Shown: one piece after another, positions 25,741 to 35,090 of the stretch | Position numbering within the stretch: the first letter of the stretch is position 1 | Layout of the letters: the number at the start of each line of letters is the position of its first letter | NCBI GenBank assembly: GCA_944367535.1 | Contig: CALVWQ010000010.1 | Location: 1 to 63,986, forward strand | DNA: 63,986 nt | Direction of reading: 5' to 3' | Source: an uncultured Clostridia bacterium | Lineage (GTDB): Bacteria; Bacillota; Clostridia; Christensenellales; Borkfalkiaceae | Position numbers and translations under genes: made by a program | Notes under the pieces: generated by a model | What the model saw: the letters and a program-made list of their open reading frames with translations, nothing else | Told to the model about the DNA's origin: nothing | The model's database searches: none

Positions 25741-26349
25741 ATGACCGAATTCATTCTCATTATCGTTTCGGCAGTGTTCATAAACAACTTCGTCGTTGTT
25801 CAGTTTTTAGGAATATGTCCTTTCCTCGGCGTATCCAAGGATTTTAAATCCGCACTCGGAATGGGACTCGCGGTAACGTTCGTAATGACGCTCACCTGCC
25901 TTATCACCTACCCTCTTTACTGCTATGTACTTGTCCCGCTGGGAATAGAATTTATGGAGATTATAGTTTTTATCTTCATAATCGCTTCCATTGTTCAGAT
26001 GATTGAAATGGTCCTAAAAAAATTCTCGCCCACTCTTTACAATGCAATGGGAATTTATCTTCCGCTTATAACGACAAACTGCGCGGTCCTCGGCGTCGCC
26101 GAACTGGTTATAGACGGCGGACAGATGGCTTCGCTTTTGGGAATAGCCGAGTCGGCAATGAACATGGGCTATGCGGTCCTCTACGGATTGTTTGCGGGAA
26201 TTGGTTTCACCGTCGCCATAGTGATTATGAGTGGACTGCGTGAAAAAATAGCAAGAAACAGGATTAACAAACATCTTTCCGGTTTCCCGATTGCAATGAT
26301 AACCGCTTGCTTTATCGCCATGGCGTTTTACGTCTTTGCATTGATTTAG
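25741..26349 (+). CDS. rnfA: Rnf electron transport complex subunit A
   Basis: This integral membrane subunit has 202 residues and six segments. Cys26 in FLGICPFLG and Cys114 in TTNCAVLG are the conserved pair matching those in RnfE. Length and motifs are standard. It sits between rnfE and rnfB with short gaps and no internal promoter or terminator that I can see. Confidence 0.97.
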   Translation: MTEFILIIVSAVFINNFVVVQFLGICPFLGVSKDFKSALGMGLAVTFVMTLTCLITYPLYCYVLVPLGIEFMEIIVFIFIIASIVQMIEMVLKKFSPTLYNAMGIYLPLITTNCAVLGVAELVIDGGQMASLLGIAESAMNMGYAVLYGLFAGIGFTVAIVIMSGLREKIARNRINKHLSGFPIAMITACFIAMAFYVFALI

Positions 26350-26358
26350 GAGAAATTT

Positions 26359-27174
26359 ATGATTTATAATTTACTGAACCCGGTTTCAACCGAAACACTT
26401 CTCGTCGTCATAGCAATAGTTGCGGTGCTCGCAATAGCGTTTGCGGCGTTTATAGTGCTCGTTTCAAAACTCTGCACGGTCCCCGTGGACGAAAAAGCTG
26501 AAAAAATCAAAGAACAACTCGCGGGCGCAAACTGCGGCGGCTGCGGTTATGCGGGATGCGCCGATTTTGCAAAGGCGCTCTCGGAAGGCAAGGCGGATAT
26601 TTCCGTATGCGGACCTACACCGAACGAAAATAAAGCAGAAATCGCCCGTATACTCGGCGTTCCCTTTTCCGCACAGGAAGAAAGATTTGCGGTAGTACAC
26701 TGCGCAGGCGGAAAGGTTAGTCTCGATAAATTCGAATACGTCGGCAACGAAGGCTGCATCGCGCAGGCATCGTTTATGGGCGGAAAAAAAGTTTGCCCAT
26801 CCGGCTGTCTCGGAGGCGGTACGTGCGAGAAACTTTGTCCGTATCATGCTATTAACGTTCGTGAAGGCGTCGCCGACACCGATAAGGCGATGTGCGAGGC
26901 GTGCGGATTATGCGTCAAAAAGTGTCCCAAACACATAATCGACCTCATACCCAAAACCGCAACAATCCACGTCGCCTGTTCCTCTATTTGCAAAGGCAAA
27001 GAAGTTATGGACGCATGCAAGGTAGGCTGTATAGGCTGCGGAATATGCGCAAGGCTATGCCCGCAAAAAGCCATAACCATGGTCGACAATCACCCCGTCA
27101 TAGACTATTCAAAATGCAACGGCTGCCTTACATGCCTCAACAAATGCCCGAGAAAATGTATAAGGGAATTGTAA
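26359..27174 (+). CDS. rnfB: Rnf electron transport complex subunit B
   Basis: RnfB takes electrons from ferredoxin. One N-terminal membrane segment (about 12-36) is followed by an Fe4-S4 domain with Cys59/62/67/84. After that come further clusters: Cys146, Cys150, Cys156 and Cys160, then the ferredoxin pairs at Cys179/182/185/189, Cys224/227/230/234 and Cys253/256/259/263. Its 271 residues match the clostridial form. It is the last gene of the operon, with a clear terminator about 245 bases on. Confidence 0.96.
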   Translation: MIYNLLNPVSTETLLVVIAIVAVLAIAFAAFIVLVSKLCTVPVDEKAEKIKEQLAGANCGGCGYAGCADFAKALSEGKADISVCGPTPNENKAEIARILGVPFSAQEERFAVVHCAGGKVSLDKFEYVGNEGCIAQASFMGGKKVCPSGCLGGGTCEKLCPYHAINVREGVADTDKAMCEACGLCVKKCPKHIIDLIPKTATIHVACSSICKGKEVMDACKVGCIGCGICARLCPQKAITMVDNHPVIDYSKCNGCLTCLNKCPRKCIREL

Positions 27175-27418
27175 TCAAAATATCGGCCGCAAACATATAA
27201 TTATTCTTAATCAAGCGTAAAAATTTGAAATTTATATTAAATCGGCTGTTGAAATTAAACTAAATCTTTTCAACAACCCGAACACCTGATTTTTTATAAC
27301 TTCTCAATAACATTTTTCAATGAAAAATATACTCATTGAATTCACAATTACTGTTTGTATATGAAAATTAAATAATATAATATCTGAATAATGTAATATA
27401 ATCTTTCAATAATTTTTC

Positions 27419-27451
27419 CGCCCTCGCCGTAAAACAGCGAGGGCGTTTTTT
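27419..27451 (+). terminator. Terminator of the rnf operon
   Basis: A 9-bp GC-rich stem CGCCCTCGC / GCGAGGGCG with a 9-base loop is followed by six T. Its distance from the rnfB stop leaves a long AT-rich 3' untranslated stretch. Confidence 0.9.
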
Positions 27452-27593
27452 ACTGAGCGGACAAACGTTTTGTCCTATAAACAATTTATATTACATAGTA
27501 AACCGACAAAGAAAAAATATATAATTTACAAATCGAATGTTTATGCAATTCCTTTATTTCTTTAAATATCGTTTTTATTTTAAAAATAAAAAA

Positions 27594-27617
27594 GCGTTTA
27601 GCACAGATGCTAAACGC
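27594..27617 (-). terminator. Terminator of the asnA-tcdA-yfcE set
   Basis: A perfect 10-bp stem GCGTTTAGCA / TGCTAAACGC with a 4-base loop is followed on the minus strand by TTTTTTT. It is 5 bases past the yfcE stop. Confidence 0.9.
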
Positions 27618-27622
27618 GTTAA

Positions 27623-28162
27623 TCAGATTACCGTTTCGGAAATAATGTTTCCGTCCATATCCTTTAAAGTCAGGATATTTTCGTCAAGCACAAGATAACT
27701 TCTCGGCGTTCCGTTTTTCGGCAACGAAACCGACCCCGCATTCGCCACGACCGTTCCGCCGTCGCGCACGACAAACCCGGTATGAAAATGTCCGTAAATA
27801 ACTGCGTCAAACGCCGTTTTGGGCATGGCGTCTTTATTATACACATGTCCGTGAGTTAAAAAAATCGTCTTGCCGCCGCTTATTAAACACACATCGTCAA
27901 TAAAATCGAAAGACGAAATCATCGTGTCCACCTCACTGTCGCAATTACCTTTTATGACGATAAGCTTTTCTTTTTCGGCATTTAAAAGTTCCGCGACTCT
28001 CATCGGCGCATAGCCTTCGGGAAGCGGATTTCTGGGACCGTGGTTATATATATCGCCGAGAAGAATGAGTTTTTCGCACTCTTCCTCCGCGAATTTATTT
28101 AAAAGTTTTTCGGCATAATATGCTGAACCGTGAAGGTCAGAAGCTATCATGATTTTCATCAC
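27623..28162 (-). CDS. yfcE: YfcE-type metallophosphodiesterase
   Basis: This calcineurin-like phosphodiesterase has 179 residues. All metal motifs are present: ASDLHGS, LLGDIYNHG, KGNCDSE, FLTHGHVYN and YGHFHTG. The physiological substrate of YfcE proteins is not settled; they cleave model phosphodiesters. Two adjacent ATG codons begin the frame. The start overlaps the tcdA stop by 4 bases, so it is co-translated as the last gene of the unit. Confidence 0.93.
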   Translation of the reverse strand: MMKIMIASDLHGSAYYAEKLLNKFAEEECEKLILLGDIYNHGPRNPLPEGYAPMRVAELLNAEKEKLIVIKGNCDSEVDTMISSFDFIDDVCLISGGKTIFLTHGHVYNKDAMPKTAFDAVIYGHFHTGFVVRDGGTVVANAGSVSLPKNGTPRSYLVLDENILTLKDMDGNIISETVI

Positions 28163-28887
28163 CGGATTACTCCTTTGTTTTTAAGAATATCGAAAACCGC
28201 TTCTTTGGCAGCGATTAGTCCCGCCGCGGCAGGAACGAATATCATGGAAGAAGGAGCGGCATGACCGCCCTTCATCTCGGCAGTTTCGGCGTTTTTATAC
28301 GTTTCCGAAGGCTTTTCTTCCGAATACACCGCCTTAACGTGAAAAATATTTCTCTTTTTCAGTTCGCGGCGCATAACCCTCGCAAGCGGACAGACCGAAG
28401 TTTCCTCTATATAACCGACTTTAAGCAACGTGGGGTCTGTCTTCCCGCCCGTACCCATACACGATATGACGGGCACTCCTTTTTCCGCCGACCTTGCGAT
28501 TATTTCGATTTTCGCTGTTACGGTATCCACCGCGTCTATCACATAATCATATATATCCAAAGGATAATTTTTTGAGTTTTCCGGAAGATAAAAAACCTTT
28601 TCGCAGTATATTTCAAGTTCGGGGTTTATGGAAACGAGACGTCTTCTTATCTCCTCCACCTTATCCATGCCTATACTATCTCGCGTCGCGATTATCTGCC
28701 TATTCAAGTTAGTTTCGGATACGGTATCTGCATCAAATACGCTTATTTTCCCGACGCCGCTTCGCGCGAGTGCCTCGGCGGCAAATCCGCCCACGCCGCC
28801 CACGCCGAACACCGCGACGTGCGAACGCGCAAGCACCGCAAGGTTATCCTCGCCCAGTATCGGCTTTATTCTGTCAAATGCGCCCAT
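28159..28887 (-). CDS. tcdA: tRNA threonylcarbamoyladenosine dehydratase (TcdA/CsdL)
   Basis: This E1-like enzyme cyclises t6A37 of tRNA to ct6A with ATP. The 242 residues from the ATG at 28887 contain the adenylation fold: FGVGGVGGFAAEALARSG for ATP, DADTVSETNLNRQ, and DAVDTVTAKIEII. ISCMGTGGKTDP and CPLARVMRRELKKR are typical of TcdA and unlike ThiF or MoeB, and there is no rhodanese domain. The start overlaps the asnA stop as TGATG; the 35-codon-longer frame would lie within asnA. Confidence 0.92.
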   Translation of the reverse strand: MGAFDRIKPILGEDNLAVLARSHVAVFGVGGVGGFAAEALARSGVGKISVFDADTVSETNLNRQIIATRDSIGMDKVEEIRRRLVSINPELEIYCEKVFYLPENSKNYPLDIYDYVIDAVDTVTAKIEIIARSAEKGVPVISCMGTGGKTDPTLLKVGYIEETSVCPLARVMRRELKKRNIFHVKAVYSEEKPSETYKNAETAEMKGGHAAPSSMIFVPAAAGLIAAKEAVFDILKNKGVIR

Positions 28888-29873
28888 CAGAGAAGGTTTA
28901 TACCTTTTTCGGCATTCTTCTTTATATCTTCGTCCGACCATACGGACGCCTGAACTTCGCCGATATGCGCCTTTTTCAAAAAGAACATACAAAGTCTCGA
29001 CTGTCCTATTCCGCCGCCCACGGTGAGCGGGAAAACACCCTCCGTGATTCCTTTACAGTATTCGTTATCGAGTTTATATAATTCTTTTTTGCTCTTTAAC
29101 TGTTTCACAAGACTCGTTTCATCTACTCTTATCCCCATAGACGAAATTTCAAACGCGCATTTTAACACGCTGTTCCAAAGGATTATATCTCCGTTGAGTT
29201 TCCAGTCGTCGTAATCCGCCGCTCTCCCGTCATGGGGAGCGCCGTCTTTTAATTTCCAGCCGATTTTATGTACGAATACGGCGCCGTATTTTTCGGCGAC
29301 TGCGTTTTCGCGCGCCTTTCTCGGCAGATTGCCGTATTCCTTTTCAAGTTCGGAGGTTGATATAAATACAATATCTTTCGGGAGTGTCTGACAAAGCGCG
29401 GGATATTTTTCATTAACCGCCTTATTAAGTTTAAGTATGGCTTTATATATTTTTCTCACTATACTTTTCAAATAAGGCAGTTTTCTCTGTTCCCGCGTTA
29501 TAATCTTCTCCCAGTCCCATTGGTCCACATAAACCGAATGAAGTTCATCGAGAACCTCGTCTCGCCTTATGGCGTTCATATCTGTATAAAGCCCCTTGCC
29601 GGGTTTAAAGCCGTACTTTTTAAGTGCCATGCGTTTCCACTTGGCGAGCGACTGAACAATCTCAAACTCTTTGCCGAGAGTGAGGATATCGAAACGAACC
29701 GCACGCTCATACCCGTTTAAGTTATCATTAAGTCCGGTTTCGGGACTGACGAACAGCGGCGCCGAAACGCGTGTAAGGTCTAGTTCCTTCGCCAATTCTT
29801 TTTCAAACTTGTCCTTGATAAACTTTATAGCCTCTTCTGTTTCTATAAGATTAAGTACGGATTTATATTGCAT
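28887..29873 (-). CDS. asnA: Aspartate-ammonia ligase (asparagine synthetase A)
   Basis: AsnA makes asparagine from aspartate, ammonia and ATP, and its fold is that of class II aminoacyl-tRNA synthetases. The 328 residues include APLFVSPETGLNDNLNG, SVYVDQWDWEKII and the C-terminal TVGGGIGQSRLCMFFL, matching the bacterial enzyme in length. An AGAGGAG site precedes the ATG. It is the first gene of an asnA-tcdA-yfcE run, 64 bases from trxA. asnS lies about 22 kb away and is a separate enzyme. Confidence 0.97.
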   Translation of the reverse strand: MQYKSVLNLIETEEAIKFIKDKFEKELAKELDLTRVSAPLFVSPETGLNDNLNGYERAVRFDILTLGKEFEIVQSLAKWKRMALKKYGFKPGKGLYTDMNAIRRDEVLDELHSVYVDQWDWEKIITREQRKLPYLKSIVRKIYKAILKLNKAVNEKYPALCQTLPKDIVFISTSELEKEYGNLPRKARENAVAEKYGAVFVHKIGWKLKDGAPHDGRAADYDDWKLNGDIILWNSVLKCAFEISSMGIRVDETSLVKQLKSKKELYKLDNEYCKGITEGVFPLTVGGGIGQSRLCMFFLKKAHIGEVQASVWSDEDIKKNAEKGINLL

Positions 29874-29937
29874 TTTATCTCCTCTTGTATCTCCCGCCGC
29901 AAATTTATTTACGCGACGCTATACAATTCTGTTAAGT

Positions 29938-30255
29938 TTATAAGTATTTTATCAGTAAATCGGATAATTGCGCTTTTGAAGCAAGTCCGACATGCCTCGA
30001 TTTTTCTTCGCCGCCTGCAAACACAACGAGAGTAGGTATCGAAGAAATTCTGTATTCTTCCGAAATATCCGCGTTTTCGTCAACGTCAATTTTAATAATT
30101 TTGACCTTATCGCCCATGGACTCGGCAAATTCGTACAGTATCGGCGACTGCATTTTACAGGGGCCGCACCACTTGGCGTGAAAATCCGCCAAAACGGGTA
30201 CTTCGTCTTTTATTTCCCCTTCAAACTCCGTCCTGCCCGTTATTTCCTTTATCAT
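29938..30255 (-). CDS. trxA: Thioredoxin
   Basis: This 105-residue thioredoxin has the redox motif WCGPCK (Cys30, Cys33) and the cis-proline in SSIPTLVVF. The start at 30255 is set by AAAGGAGG 8 bases upstream, although this makes it overlap the RseC-like gene by 35 bases. That overlap ties its synthesis to a protein linked with redox control. No thioredoxin reductase is in the window. Confidence 0.96.
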   Translation of the reverse strand: MIKEITGRTEFEGEIKDEVPVLADFHAKWCGPCKMQSPILYEFAESMGDKVKIIKIDVDENADISEEYRISSIPTLVVFAGGEEKSRHVGLASKAQLSDLLIKYL

Positions 30256-30673
30256 CTTCTATTCCTCCTTTTTGCAAAATTTCAACGATTCTCGGCGCAA
30301 AACTGCTCAGTCTTTGTAGTTTTTTGTCGATAACCGCTAAAATAGTATACCACAAAAAGAGGAATATTAAACTTAAAATCAAAATCCAGATATCTTTTTT
30401 TATCCACAACAGCGAAATTCCCGCCGCGACGCCTATCAGGATTAGCGGAATTAAAAACACGAGTATTGCGCCTAAAAACCGCCCGTCTTTACTTCGCCGT
30501 ACGATAACGCCGTCGCCCTCGACGGCTCCCGCGTCGTTCGCGGCGCGCATTTCAGTGTATGCGGCGTTCTTGCCGAAAACACAGAGCCCGCATTTTTCGC
30601 ATTCGGCTTTCTTTTCCAATCTCACAACCGCATACTTTCCCTCTATTTTCACAACCGTTGCCGTTTCAGTCAT
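30221..30673 (-). CDS. RseC/MucC-type SoxR-reducing family membrane protein
   Basis: The first 65 residues form a small beta-rich domain with a cysteine cluster (Cys25, Cys28, Cys31 in CEKCGLC). Two membrane segments follow (about 66-87 and 94-113) and a cytoplasmic C-terminal tail. This matches the RseC/MucC family (PF04246). In E. coli, RseC works with the Rsx (Rnf) complex to keep SoxR reduced. Here it is co-encoded with thioredoxin and hisS and lies about 3 kb from an Rnf operon. Overlaps of 4 bases with hisS and 35 with trxA suggest coupling. Confidence 0.85.
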   Translation of the reverse strand: MTETATVVKIEGKYAVVRLEKKAECEKCGLCVFGKNAAYTEMRAANDAGAVEGDGVIVRRSKDGRFLGAILVFLIPLILIGVAAGISLLWIKKDIWILILSLIFLFLWYTILAVIDKKLQRLSSFAPRIVEILQKGGIEDDKGNNGQDGV

Positions 30674-31926
30674 ATTTCGCCGTTCAGAAATTTTATTATA
30701 TCTTCGTCGCCGACTTCCCTTTCCGAGCCGTCCGCCATGTTTTTTATTTTAACCGTGCCGCGCTCGTACTCGTCAGAACCGATTACACCCACATATTCCG
30801 CGCCTATCTTGTCGGCATATTTGAATTGGGATTTTATCCCGCGTTTCATATGGTCGGTATCGCAGGCTATTTTTAAACCGCGCAAAGTCTGCGCAAGCGC
30901 AAACGCCCTTTCGCTTTCTTTTTCGCCCATGGGCGCAAAATAAATCTTTACCGAACGTTTTTCGGGAATTACGACGCCTGTATTTTCCATGACGAGCAAA
31001 AGCCTTTCCAATCCCGCGGCAAAACCTATCCCGGGCACTTCCGTCCCTCCGAACTGTGAAATAAGTCCGTCATATCTGCCGCCTCCGAGCACGGTGCCCT
31101 GCGCGCCTATATTTTCTGACACAAATTCAAAAACCGTCCTCGTATAATAATCGAGTCCCCTTACGATTTTAGGATCGATAACGAATTTTACACCTGCACT
31201 TTCGAGAAGTTTCGTAGTCTTTTCAAGATGCGAACGACATTCGTCACATATATAATCGGTAATTAGAGGCGCACCCGCCATAATTGAGGCACATTCTTTA
31301 TTTTTACAGTCGAGAACGCGCATGGGGTTTTTTCCCAGCCTTTCTTTGCACAGCTCGCAAAGACCGTCGCGTTTCTCGCTCAGATAATTTTTAAGAGCCG
31401 TCTGATACCCTGCCCGGCACTTTTTACAGCCTATGCTGTTTATACGGAGGGATATATCTTTTATGCCCAGTTTATCTAAAAACGATTTTGCGAGAAGTAT
31501 CACTTCTGCATCCGTACTCGGTTCAAAAGAACCTATAAATTCCACGCCGAACTGATGAAATTCACGGAGTCTGCCCGCCTGAGGTCTTTCGTATCTGAAA
31601 CATTGCGTGATATAGTACATTTTTACAGGCAGCGCGGTGGACTGCATACCGTTTTCCACAAAAGCACGCGCAACTCCCGCGGTTCCCTCGGGCTTTAAGG
31701 TTATACTCCTTCCGCCTTTATCGAGAAACGTATACATTTCTTTATTCACTATGTCCGTCGTCTCTCCCACTCCGCGCTGAAAAACTTCGGTATGCTCAAA
31801 AGTGGGCGTCCTTATTTCGTCGGCGTTATAGACCGCTGCCGTCTCTCTCGCAGTCCTTTCAATAAATTGCCATTTATATGAATCCTTCGGCAATATGTCT
31901 TTCGTTCCCTTTGGTGCGTTAATCAT
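30670..31926 (-). CDS. hisS: Histidyl-tRNA synthetase
   Basis: This class II synthetase charges tRNA-His. It has 418 residues and the motifs GTKDILPKDS near the start, LKPEGTAGVARAF (motif 2 region), CFRYERPQAGRLREFHQFG, and the histidine-specific VRGLDYYTRTVFEF and GGGRYDGLISQFGG. The C-terminal anticodon domain is present. It starts 9 bases after hslU ends. Confidence 0.97.
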   Translation of the reverse strand: MINAPKGTKDILPKDSYKWQFIERTARETAAVYNADEIRTPTFEHTEVFQRGVGETTDIVNKEMYTFLDKGGRSITLKPEGTAGVARAFVENGMQSTALPVKMYYITQCFRYERPQAGRLREFHQFGVEFIGSFEPSTDAEVILLAKSFLDKLGIKDISLRINSIGCKKCRAGYQTALKNYLSEKRDGLCELCKERLGKNPMRVLDCKNKECASIMAGAPLITDYICDECRSHLEKTTKLLESAGVKFVIDPKIVRGLDYYTRTVFEFVSENIGAQGTVLGGGRYDGLISQFGGTEVPGIGFAAGLERLLLVMENTGVVIPEKRSVKIYFAPMGEKESERAFALAQTLRGLKIACDTDHMKRGIKSQFKYADKIGAEYVGVIGSDEYERGTVKIKNMADGSEREVGDEDIIKFLNGEI

Positions 31927-31935
31927 GAATGTCCT

Positions 31936-33240
31936 TTACAAAATATATTTTTTGAGGTCTTTGCTCTTCATCTCTTTGCCGAGTTTTGCGTTTATATATT
32001 CTTTATTTATAACTACTTCCTTTGCCGTGCCGTCCGCGTCGAAAGACACGTCCTCGAGAAGATTTTCCATGACCGTATGAAGCCTTCTCGCCCCGATATC
32101 CTCGCTCGTGGCGTTCATCTCTTCCGCAACACCGGCTATGGCGTCAATAGCGTCTTCGGTAAATTTCAAATCTACTCCGTCGACCTTTAAAAGAGTCGCG
32201 TATTGAAGTGTTATAGCGTTGCGCGGCGTCGTGAGAATCTCGATAAAATCTTTTTTTGTAAGGCTTTCGAGTTCTACAAGGATTGGAAATCTTCCCTGCA
32301 ATTCGGGAATAAGATCGGACACTTTCGAGACATGGAACGCGCCTGCCGCAATAAACAGAATATAATCGGTCTTTATCGCGCCGTATTTCGTCATTACGGT
32401 AGAGCCCTCGACAATAGGAAGGATATCTCTCTGAACTCCTTCTCTCGAAACGTCCTGCCCGCCCGAAGACGAGCCTTTCGCGGCGATTTTATCTATCTCG
32501 TCGATAAAAATTATTCCTTCCTGCTCGGCTCGGCGTATCGCCTCCTCGTTCACGGAATCCTTGTCGATAAGTTTATCCGCTTCTTCGTTGAGAAGAATAT
32601 TTCTCGCTTCCTTTACGGTAATTCTGCGTTTTTTGCGTTTTTTCGGCATCATATCGCCGAATATACTTCCGATGCTTATCTCCGCTCCGCCCGGGACAAG
32701 TTCCATGGGCTTGGGATTGTCTATGATGTCGACTTCTATTACTTCGTTGTCGTAATAACCTTTTTTCAGCCCGTCGAAAATATTCTGTTCGAAAATATTT
32801 TCGGGAGTTTCACCCCTATCTGCCCTGCGGCTTTCCGCAAGAATCTTCACGAGTTTTGCATCCACCGTCGCGCCCGCCTTTTCCATGACCTTTTTAAAGC
32901 GTTCCTCTTTTACAAGCCTGACGGCACATTCCACGAGGTCTCGTATCATGGATTCGACATCTCTGCCGACATAACCGACTTCGGTATATTTTGTCGCCTC
33001 GACTTTGATAAACGGCGCACCGACCAATTTTGCGAGCCTTCTCGCAATCTCCGTCTTACCTACGCCCGTGGGACCTTTCATGATGATGTTTTTGGGCGTT
33101 ATCTCTTCCATCTCCGCTTTTGTAAGTCTGCTTCTCCTGTAACGGTTACGAAGAGCGATTGCCACAGCTTTTTTTGCGTTATCCTGTCCGATGATATATT
33201 TATTAAGTTCTTCTACTATCTGTCTTGGACTCATATCCAT
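31936..33240 (-). CDS. hslU: HslU/ClpY ATPase subunit of the HslUV protease
   Basis: This AAA+ unfoldase feeds proteins to HslV. It has 434 residues, with Walker A GPTGVGKT at 56-63, the pore-loop region EATKYTEVGYVGRD, an I-domain (about 110-230), Walker B IIFIDEIDKIA, and the C-terminal sensor 2 region GARRLHTVMENLLED. It is 12 bases after hslV. Confidence 0.97.
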   Translation of the reverse strand: MDMSPRQIVEELNKYIIGQDNAKKAVAIALRNRYRRSRLTKAEMEEITPKNIIMKGPTGVGKTEIARRLAKLVGAPFIKVEATKYTEVGYVGRDVESMIRDLVECAVRLVKEERFKKVMEKAGATVDAKLVKILAESRRADRGETPENIFEQNIFDGLKKGYYDNEVIEVDIIDNPKPMELVPGGAEISIGSIFGDMMPKKRKKRRITVKEARNILLNEEADKLIDKDSVNEEAIRRAEQEGIIFIDEIDKIAAKGSSSGGQDVSREGVQRDILPIVEGSTVMTKYGAIKTDYILFIAAGAFHVSKVSDLIPELQGRFPILVELESLTKKDFIEILTTPRNAITLQYATLLKVDGVDLKFTEDAIDAIAGVAEEMNATSEDIGARRLHTVMENLLEDVSFDADGTAKEVVINKEYINAKLGKEMKSKDLKKYIL

Positions 33241-33252
33241 ATAAAATTCTCC

Positions 33253-33786
33253 TTATAATACTTCGCAGGTTATGTTTCCGTTGGTGAAAACGCAGATTTC
33301 GCTCGCTATTTTGAGCGCTTTTTTCGCTATTTCCTCAGCGCTGTAAGAAGTTTCCTGAACGAGCGCGCGAGCTGCCGCGAGCGCATAATTTCCGCCGCTG
33401 CCTATCGCGCAAACTCCGTCCTCGGGTTCTATCACTTCGCCAGTACCCGATACGATTAGAAGGCAGTCCTTATCCGCCGTTATCATCATCGCTTCGAGTT
33501 TACGAACTTTATCGCCACGCCAGAGTTCCGCAAGTTCCACCGCGCTGCGCATAAGATTGCCCGAATATTTATTGAGCATTTCCTCAAATCTTTCAGACAG
33601 CGTAAAAGCGTCTGCCACCGAACCCGCAAAACCGAAAATAACGCTGTCGTTATAAATCCTGCGAACTTTTACGGCGTTGTTTTTAAATATTATGGACTGC
33701 GACATTGTTACCTGACCGTCGCCCGCTATTGCGGTTTTCCCGTTTTTTTTAACCGCACATATCGTAGTTCCCTTAAATTCGTTCAT
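33253..33786 (-). CDS. hslV: HslV/ClpQ peptidase subunit of the HslUV protease
   Basis: This proteasome-like threonine peptidase is degraded to an active N-terminal Thr. Here the frame starts [16 protein letters not shown], so Thr7 or Thr8 would become the nucleophile after loss of a six-residue propeptide, as I recall for the Thermotoga enzyme and unlike E. coli (Met only). GDGQVTMSQ and [14 protein letters not shown] are standard. The 177 residues fit. It overlaps trmFO by 4 bases and precedes hslU. Confidence 0.96.
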   Translation of the reverse strand: MNEFKGTTICAVKKNGKTAIAGDGQVTMSQSIIFKNNAVKVRRIYNDSVIFGFAGSVADAFTLSERFEEMLNKYSGNLMRSAVELAELWRGDKVRKLEAMMITADKDCLLIVSGTGEVIEPEDGVCAIGSGGNYALAAARALVQETSYSAEEIAKKALKIASEICVFTNGNITCEVL

Positions 33787-35090
33787 GCTGTAATCTCCTT
33801 TATGAATATATTTATATCCCGCAAACTCCGCTCCGCCATATATTTCTTGCGTTCCGCTTTGTCGCGGATACGCTTTTCAGGCGGCGGAAGAATACCGAAA
33901 TTTGCGTTCATGGGTTGAAAACTCCCGTTCTCGGAAGTTATATACCGCGCCAGCGCGCCTAGCACCGTGCAATCGGAAATAAGCGTCTTTTTCTTCCCGC
34001 GAAGTTTTCGCTCGCAGTAAATTGCGGCCATAAGCCCCGACCCGGCGCTCTCTATATATCCCTCTACTCCCGTTATCTGTCCCGCGAAAAAAGTTTTGCC
34101 GTGGTCTTTTAGCGAATAATCGGCGGAAAGCACTCTGGGTGAATTGATGAATGTATTTCTGTGCATGACTCCGTATCTTAAAAACTCGGCGTTTTTAAGT
34201 GCGGGAATCATGGAAAAGACGCGTTTTTGTTCCCCGAATTTGAGATTCGTCTGAAATCCCACAAGATTATACATACTTCCCGCGGCGTCCTCTTTGCGGA
34301 GTTGCAGACATGCGTATGCCCAACGCCCCGTCCGCGGGTCGGTAAGTCCCACGGGCTTTAACGGTCCGAACCGCAAAGTGTCTTCCCCGCGTGCAGCCAT
34401 GACCTCTATCGGCATACACCCCTCAAAGACAGCACTGTTTTCAAAACCGTGCAGTGAAACGCGTTCGGCGGAAAGAAGAGCGTTTACGAACTCCGTGTAT
34501 TCGTCTTTCGTCATCGGACAGTTTATGTGGTCTCCGTTTCCCCTGTCATATCTGTCACCGAAAAATGCCTCGGACATGTCTATGCCGTCAAACGCCACTA
34601 TCGGAGCGGAGGCGTCGTAAAAATAAAGTCCCACCCCGAGTTTGCCTGCAATATTTTCGGCTAGCGCGTCGGTCGTCAGCGGTCCCGTCGCCACTATTGT
34701 ATAATCATCGTAATCTATATCGGTTATCTCACGACAAAAAACGGATATGCGCGGCTCGCTCTCTATCGCCTGCGTAACAAATGCCGCAAATTTATTCCTG
34801 TCGACCGCGAGCGCGCCGCCCGCGGGAACACGGGTTTCCTCCGCCGCCATTATAACTATCGAGCCGAGACGTTTCATCTCCTCTTTCAGAAGCCCCGCGG
34901 CATTCCCGAAAACGTCTTTGCTTTTCAGAGAATTAGAACATACGAGTTCGGCAAACTCGGAACTATGATGTGCGGGGGTAAAAGAACGTGGTTTAATATC
35001 ATATAATTCCACCGCTATATCCCTCTTTGCGAGATACAGCGCCGCTTCGCATCCGGCAAGCCCCGCGCCTATCACTTTAACTTTTTGCAT
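33783..35090 (-). CDS. trmFO: Folate/FAD-dependent tRNA m5U54 methyltransferase TrmFO
   Basis: TrmFO makes 5-methyluridine at tRNA position 54 with methylene-tetrahydrofolate and FADH2. It has 435 residues, with the FAD motif [13 protein letters not shown] at 6-18, Cys51 in [10 protein letters not shown] and the second conserved cysteine in [10 protein letters not shown]. It overlaps topA by 14 bases and hslV by 4. The order topA-trmFO-hslVU is a conserved Bacillota arrangement. Confidence 0.97.
   Translation of the reverse strand: MQKVKVIGAGLAGCEAALYLAKRDIAVELYDIKPRSFTPAHHSSEFAELVCSNSLKSKDVFGNAAGLLKEEMKRLGSIVIMAAEETRVPAGGALAVDRNKFAAFVTQAIESEPRISVFCREITDIDYDDYTIVATGPLTTDALAENIAGKLGVGLYFYDASAPIVAFDGIDMSEAFFGDRYDRGNGDHINCPMTKDEYTEFVNALLSAERVSLHGFENSAVFEGCMPIEVMAARGEDTLRFGPLKPVGLTDPRTGRWAYACLQLRKEDAAGSMYNLVGFQTNLKFGEQKRVFSMIPALKNAEFLRYGVMHRNTFINSPRVLSADYSLKDHGKTFFAGQITGVEGYIESAGSGLMAAIYCERKLRGKKKTLISDCTVLGALARYITSENGSFQPMNANFGILPPPEKRIRDKAERKKYMAERSLRDINIFIKEITA

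Larger units (their letters stand above)
27175..27622. other. Gene-free AT-rich spacer after rnfB
   Basis: These 448 bases separate the convergent rnfB and yfcE genes. They hold two terminators (27419-27451 and 27594-27617). I see no ORF with a ribosome site and no RNA gene pattern in the AT-rich remainder. Confidence 0.8.

Noticed and set aside
27175-27622. Small RNA or riboswitch in the spacer after rnfB
   Set aside because: Apart from two terminators, only weak AT-rich inverted repeats are seen; no promoter or known RNA pattern supports it.
32203-33258. Plus-strand ORF of 351 residues opposite hslU
   Set aside because: hslU on the other strand is unmistakable; the translation has shadow composition.
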